From Candidatus Zophobacter franzmannii (lineage in GTDB: Bacteria > Cloacimonadota > Cloacimonadia > Cloacimonadales > JAFGVF01), in contig JAVCCX010000253.1 in assembly GCA_030765245.1 (NCBI GenBank), positions 1-8,996 on the forward strand: a stretch of 8,996 nucleotides of DNA, in the 5' to 3' direction. This document shows positions 6,883-8,996 of the stretch, piece after piece. Position 1 is the first letter of the stretch; each line of letters starts with the position of its first letter. Under the pieces are notes generated by a model, which saw nothing but the letters and a program-made list of their open reading frames with translations, was not told the origin of the DNA and searched no databases. Made by a program: the position numbers and the translations under genes.

Positions 6883-8208
6883 TTATTCTTTAATTACAAC
6901 GTCGCTCTCAGAATCAACGATTAGATAGACTTTAGTAGCATTCATGCCTGATGATAGTGTTAACTCATCTGTTTGGCTCTCTATCATCTGATATGGAACT
7001 CCAGAAGGATTATTAAGGGTCAGGATGCCTTCATATATCATAATGTCGAAAACTAATGAATCTGCAGTTGTAGGTATTGTAAGATTCAGGTTACCGCTGT
7101 CAATTTCAAAGTTTATTATGCCTTTAGATATAATCGGGAGTTTAAGGTCTCCAATTTGGTCAAACTCTGAGAAGAAGCCTTTTTTGGTTTGGACCCAATC
7201 AACAAACTGTAAAGAGTCTGTGTAGGTACTTTTAAATTTGTTACTAATCTTGCTACCCGGGAAACCAAACCCATGTGCATTCATTTGGTACAAAAATTCA
7301 GAAGCAAAATCCACTTCCACATCAGCGTCCGTTAACGAGATATTTACTTCTGTATATATATCCGGGTTTAACTCGCTGAATTTCTTGTAGTTTTTTATTC
7401 GAGAATATGGTGTTGCAGTTAAGACAATAAGTATCAACAAAACACTTGCTATAACTGAGATTGTTGCTAATACTTTTGATTTTCTAAAGCGTTCAGTTAC
7501 TTTCAGTTTTGCGTAGATTCCTTTATCAAGTCTTAGGATGTAAAACATGAGGTAACTTACCCAGTACACTAACATCCCTGACCAAATGACATCACTTGCA
7601 AAGTGCCCACCTTGCACCATACGGCCATATCCAATAGCCAGCCCCAATATCCAGGCAAACAGGAGGAGAGTATAAAATTTTAATTTCTTATTTCTAAAGG
7701 CTATTGCGGGAGCAAAGAAGAAGAATCCCATTGATGCATGACCACATGGGAAGGAGTTGCCACCACTACTCTTATCATAATCTAGGACTTTTTCAAACTG
7801 ATATTTTCCACCAAACTCAACAACTTCTCTAGGTCGTGGTCTACCCCAATTCTGCTTCAACACTGAATTCACCAGGATGCCGGGTCCAATAATCATTACT
7901 AAGATAAAATAAACAGTAAGTTTTTGAAACTTCTCAAGGTGAGGTTTGAAGAAACTAAGGGTTAGAACAATCAATGAACCAAGTGTTAGTAATAGGGCAG
8001 GTATATTCCCATAATTATAGAGCTGATGCCAGGGGAAGCTTTTTCGGAGGAACCAGCCTTCTGTTCCTGACCAGAATTTAAACTGGAGAATCATGTCCCA
8101 TTTGTATTGTCTGAAGAACCATGTGATTCCAGCTAAGAGAATCAATGGGACAATCAAGTCTGATGTCATTTGAATTTTAGTTTTCTTTGTCATTATGAGA
8201 TTTATCAT
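6883..8208 (-). CDS. PAP2-family membrane phosphatase with C-terminal beta-rich domain
   Basis: A 441-residue polytopic membrane protein. The N-terminal 225 residues carry the PAP2 (acidPPc) motifs: K118-x6-R125-P126 (KQNWGRPRP), P154-C-G-H157 (usual form PSGH, here Cys for Ser) and R196-x5-H202-x3-D206 ([12 protein letters not shown]). His202 should be the nucleophile and His157 the acid. About six hydrophobic segments lie near 17-32, 68-87, 98-115, 158-171, 178-195 and 207-225. Family members dephosphorylate lipid phosphates such as undecaprenyl pyrophosphate, phosphatidylglycerol phosphate or lipid A; the substrate here is unknown. A seventh segment (about 247-265) leads into a roughly 170-residue beta-rich tail, probably periplasmic, that I cannot assign. 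No Shine-Dalgarno precedes ATG 8208 or the in-frame alternatives at 8193 and 8169, so the exact start is uncertain. DUF362 follows 28 bases later. A terminator-like hairpin just upstream may regulate expression. Confidence 0.87.
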   Translation of the reverse strand: MINLIMTKKTKIQMTSDLIVPLILLAGITWFFRQYKWDMILQFKFWSGTEGWFLRKSFPWHQLYNYGNIPALLLTLGSLIVLTLSFFKPHLEKFQKLTVYFILVMIIGPGILVNSVLKQNWGRPRPREVVEFGGKYQFEKVLDYDKSSGGNSFPCGHASMGFFFFAPAIAFRNKKLKFYTLLLFAWILGLAIGYGRMVQGGHFASDVIWSGMLVYWVSYLMFYILRLDKGIYAKLKVTERFRKSKVLATISVIASVLLILIVLTATPYSRIKNYKKFSELNPDIYTEVNISLTDADVEVDFASEFLYQMNAHGFGFPGSKISNKFKSTYTDSLQFVDWVQTKKGFFSEFDQIGDLKLPIISKGIINFEIDSGNLNLTIPTTADSLVFDIMIYEGILTLNNPSGVPYQMIESQTDELTLSSGMNATKVYLIVDSESDVVIKE

Positions 8209-8234
8209 TTCTAATTTTGTGATAGATGTAAAGG

Positions 8235-8270
8235 AAAAAAGAAAGTCCCAGTCAGGGGGGGCTGGGACTT
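8235..8270 (-). terminator. Intrinsic terminator just upstream of the PAP2 gene
   Basis: A 9-bp perfect stem aagtcccag (8243-8251) / ctgggactt (8262-8270) encloses a 10-base loop with seven consecutive G on the plus strand (C on the minus). On the minus strand the stem is followed by TTTCTTTTTT (partly inside it), the right orientation for termination. It ends only about 27 bases before the PAP2 start, so it is either the end of a separate small RNA or an attenuator inside the PAP2 leader. Confidence 0.75.
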
Positions 8271-8352
8271 CAAGGAGGTATCCTTTATTGAAGGGGAAAA
8301 TAATTGGATAGAAGGAGGTAGGAAACTATCCCAATTATCTTGCAAAGTGCAA
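8235..8352 (-). ncRNA. Candidate structured small RNA or leader with anti-Shine-Dalgarno motifs
   Basis: Read on the minus strand, three hairpins follow one another. A short one has ttgca arms (8352-8348 and 8344-8340). An 11-bp stem with a single bulged base (8337-8326 and 8311-8301) has a 14-base loop, and the intrinsic terminator (8270-8235) closes the element. The loop of the second hairpin and the linker before the terminator each contain TACCTCCTT (8320-8312 and 8280-8272), exactly 40 bases apart. This nonamer nearly equals the anti-Shine-Dalgarno tail of 16S rRNA and would pair with AAGGAGGTA. The layout is that of a trans-acting small RNA with CU-rich seeds, or of a terminator-type leader. 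No convincing promoter was found, and I do not recognise a known RNA family. On the opposite strand the same motif would read as Shine-Dalgarno or GGA (CsrA-type) sites, but the T-tract favours the minus strand. Confidence 0.4.
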
Positions 8353-8752
8353 TCGACATATCTAAATGCAAATGCCGTTCCAAACTTAATAAAATCACAA
8401 TAATTTATTAAGATAGACTGTAAGTGGTTCTATAACAACATATTATAGTTGAGGATAAATATCATTGTGTTGATTCCTAGCAATATTCAATCAAATAACC
8501 AAATTTAAGATTGGATACATAATATTGATTACTGTAATCATAATTAGTCGATAGAAATCTATACTGAGGGTGACTATACTGTTGGCAAATATAGTACTTA
8601 CATTATATGCTGACCGCAGTCACGATACCGTTACATAAATCAGTAAACAATGGTTACAGCGTGTAAGCATATGTGTACTACAATTTCATCACTTTAACAA
8701 TATTAATCTATTAAGGAAATACTTCGCTAACAGTATGTTTATAAGTTACAAT
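8353..8752. other. AT-rich gene-free stretch with short dyads
   Basis: Nothing coding is supported here on either strand. The sequence is AT-rich with several small inverted repeats: ctataa/ttatag (8430-8435 and 8443-8448), actata/tatagt (8573-8578 and 8590-8595), gtgact/agtcac (8570-8575 and 8618-8623) and the 15-bp dyad at 8526-8540. Short gtaa/ttac words recur. It must contain any promoter for the candidate RNA and PAP2 operon on the minus strand, but no confident -35/-10 pair was found. A decayed gene cannot be excluded. Confidence 0.5.
8526..8540. promoter_or_regulatory. 15-bp perfect dyad, operator-like
   Basis: Arms tgattac (8526-8532) and gtaatca (8534-8540) flank a single central base. 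Size and symmetry suit a dimeric repressor site. It lies far (about 320 bases) from the PAP2 start, so its target is unclear. Confidence 0.25.
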
Positions 8753-8776
8753 AAAAAAAGCTCCCAACCGGGAGCT
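8753..8776 (-). terminator. Intrinsic terminator after the membrane protein gene
   Basis: A 7-bp perfect stem agctccc (8759-8765) / gggagct (8770-8776) has a 4-base loop. On the minus strand it runs straight into seven T (8759-8753, the first inside the stem). It begins about 22 bases after the stop codon of the partial gene at 8799 and should isolate that gene from the downstream RNA candidate and PAP2 operon. Confidence 0.9.
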
Positions 8777-8798
8777 AAAATTATAGTGAAGATTATAA

Positions 8799-8996
8799 TT
8801 AATCAAGCAACTTATAGTTCATTACTTTTCGAGTATATTCTGAAATGAGAGTATAAGTGAAGGGAAGTGTCACCAATAAACCAATCCCCGCAGGAATTGC
8901 TCCAACAACATTAACAGCTAAGAGGAATACCCAGATAAAGAAGTACTTCCAGCGAACATCACCAAGTTTCTTGTAGCACTGTTTAATCACTTTGAA
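8799..8996 (-). CDS. Membrane protein, C-terminal part (cut by window edge)
   Basis: The last 65 residues of a protein whose start lies outside the window; the frame stays open to the final base. A GTG at 8990 exists but has no visible ribosome binding site, and the sequence reads like an internal piece. A hydrophilic basic stretch (IKQCYKKLGDVRWK) is followed by one long hydrophobic segment, about residues 18-48, with a small-residue turn (GAIPAGIGLLVTLPF) that may split it into a hairpin. A short polar tail with tyrosines ends the protein. The pattern of a Gly/Pro turn followed by GLLVTLP and a final Tyr resembles the C-terminus of multi-pass DUF975/DUF4013-like membrane proteins, but this is a weak resemblance and the function is unknown. 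Its transcript should stop at the hairpin at 8753-8776. Confidence 0.65.
   Translation of the reverse strand, partial: FKVIKQCYKKLGDVRWKYFFIWVFLLAVNVVGAIPAGIGLLVTLPFTYTLISEYTRKVMNYKLLD

Noticed and set aside
8272..8320. Two AAGGAGGTA sites on the plus strand as real Shine-Dalgarno sequences for small genes
   Set aside because: No start codon at proper distance opens a frame of useful length; the terminator orientation favours the minus strand.

Overview
The window looks like a chromosomal segment from a low-GC bacterium of the FCB group (Bacteroidota, Cloacimonadota, Ignavibacteria and relatives). The best clue is the large secreted cysteine protease, whose C-terminus carries the NYPNPFNP-type FlgD-like sorting domain. 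A second clue is its string of Ig-like and jelly-roll modules, a style common in Candidatus Cloacimonadota. Four of the complete genes have a strong AAGGAG ribosome binding site, which fits Cloacimonadota better than typical Bacteroidota; this placement is inference. No phage, plasmid, CRISPR, tRNA or rRNA sequence was recognised.

Layout. Bases 1-421 hold no supported gene but a cluster of palindromic, REP-like intergenic repeats, visibly richer in GC than the flanking genes. On the + strand follow a small class I SAM-dependent methyltransferase (422-1012) and a C25 (gingipain K-like) secreted peptidase. The peptidase is split by a frameshift into a signal peptide/propeptide ORF (1081-1662) and a catalytic/Ig/C-terminal-sorting ORF (frame open 1646-4831). 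An intrinsic terminator follows at 4851-4875. Next is endonuclease IV (nfo, 4959-5795) with all nine metal ligands intact. A hairpin at 5811-5835 separates it from a convergent minus-strand pair: a PAP2-family membrane phosphatase with an extra C-terminal domain (6883-8208) and, 28 bases downstream, a DUF362 protein with two 4Fe-4S motifs (5859-6854).

Upstream of the PAP2 gene is a 590-base gene-free stretch. Its PAP2-proximal part (8235-8352, minus strand) is the most unusual element in the window: a series of hairpins ending in an intrinsic terminator, with two copies of the nonamer TACCTCCTT, a mimic of the 16S rRNA anti-Shine-Dalgarno tail. It could be a small RNA or a terminator-type leader of the PAP2-DUF362 operon. 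The rest is AT-rich with short dyads. The window ends in the C-terminus of a membrane protein (8799-8996, minus strand) with its own terminator at 8753-8776.

How the genes relate. The methyltransferase and protease are co-directional with a 68-base gap and may share a transcript. nfo is probably an independent DNA-repair gene. PAP2 and DUF362 form a likely two-gene operon. There is no obvious shared pathway across the window.
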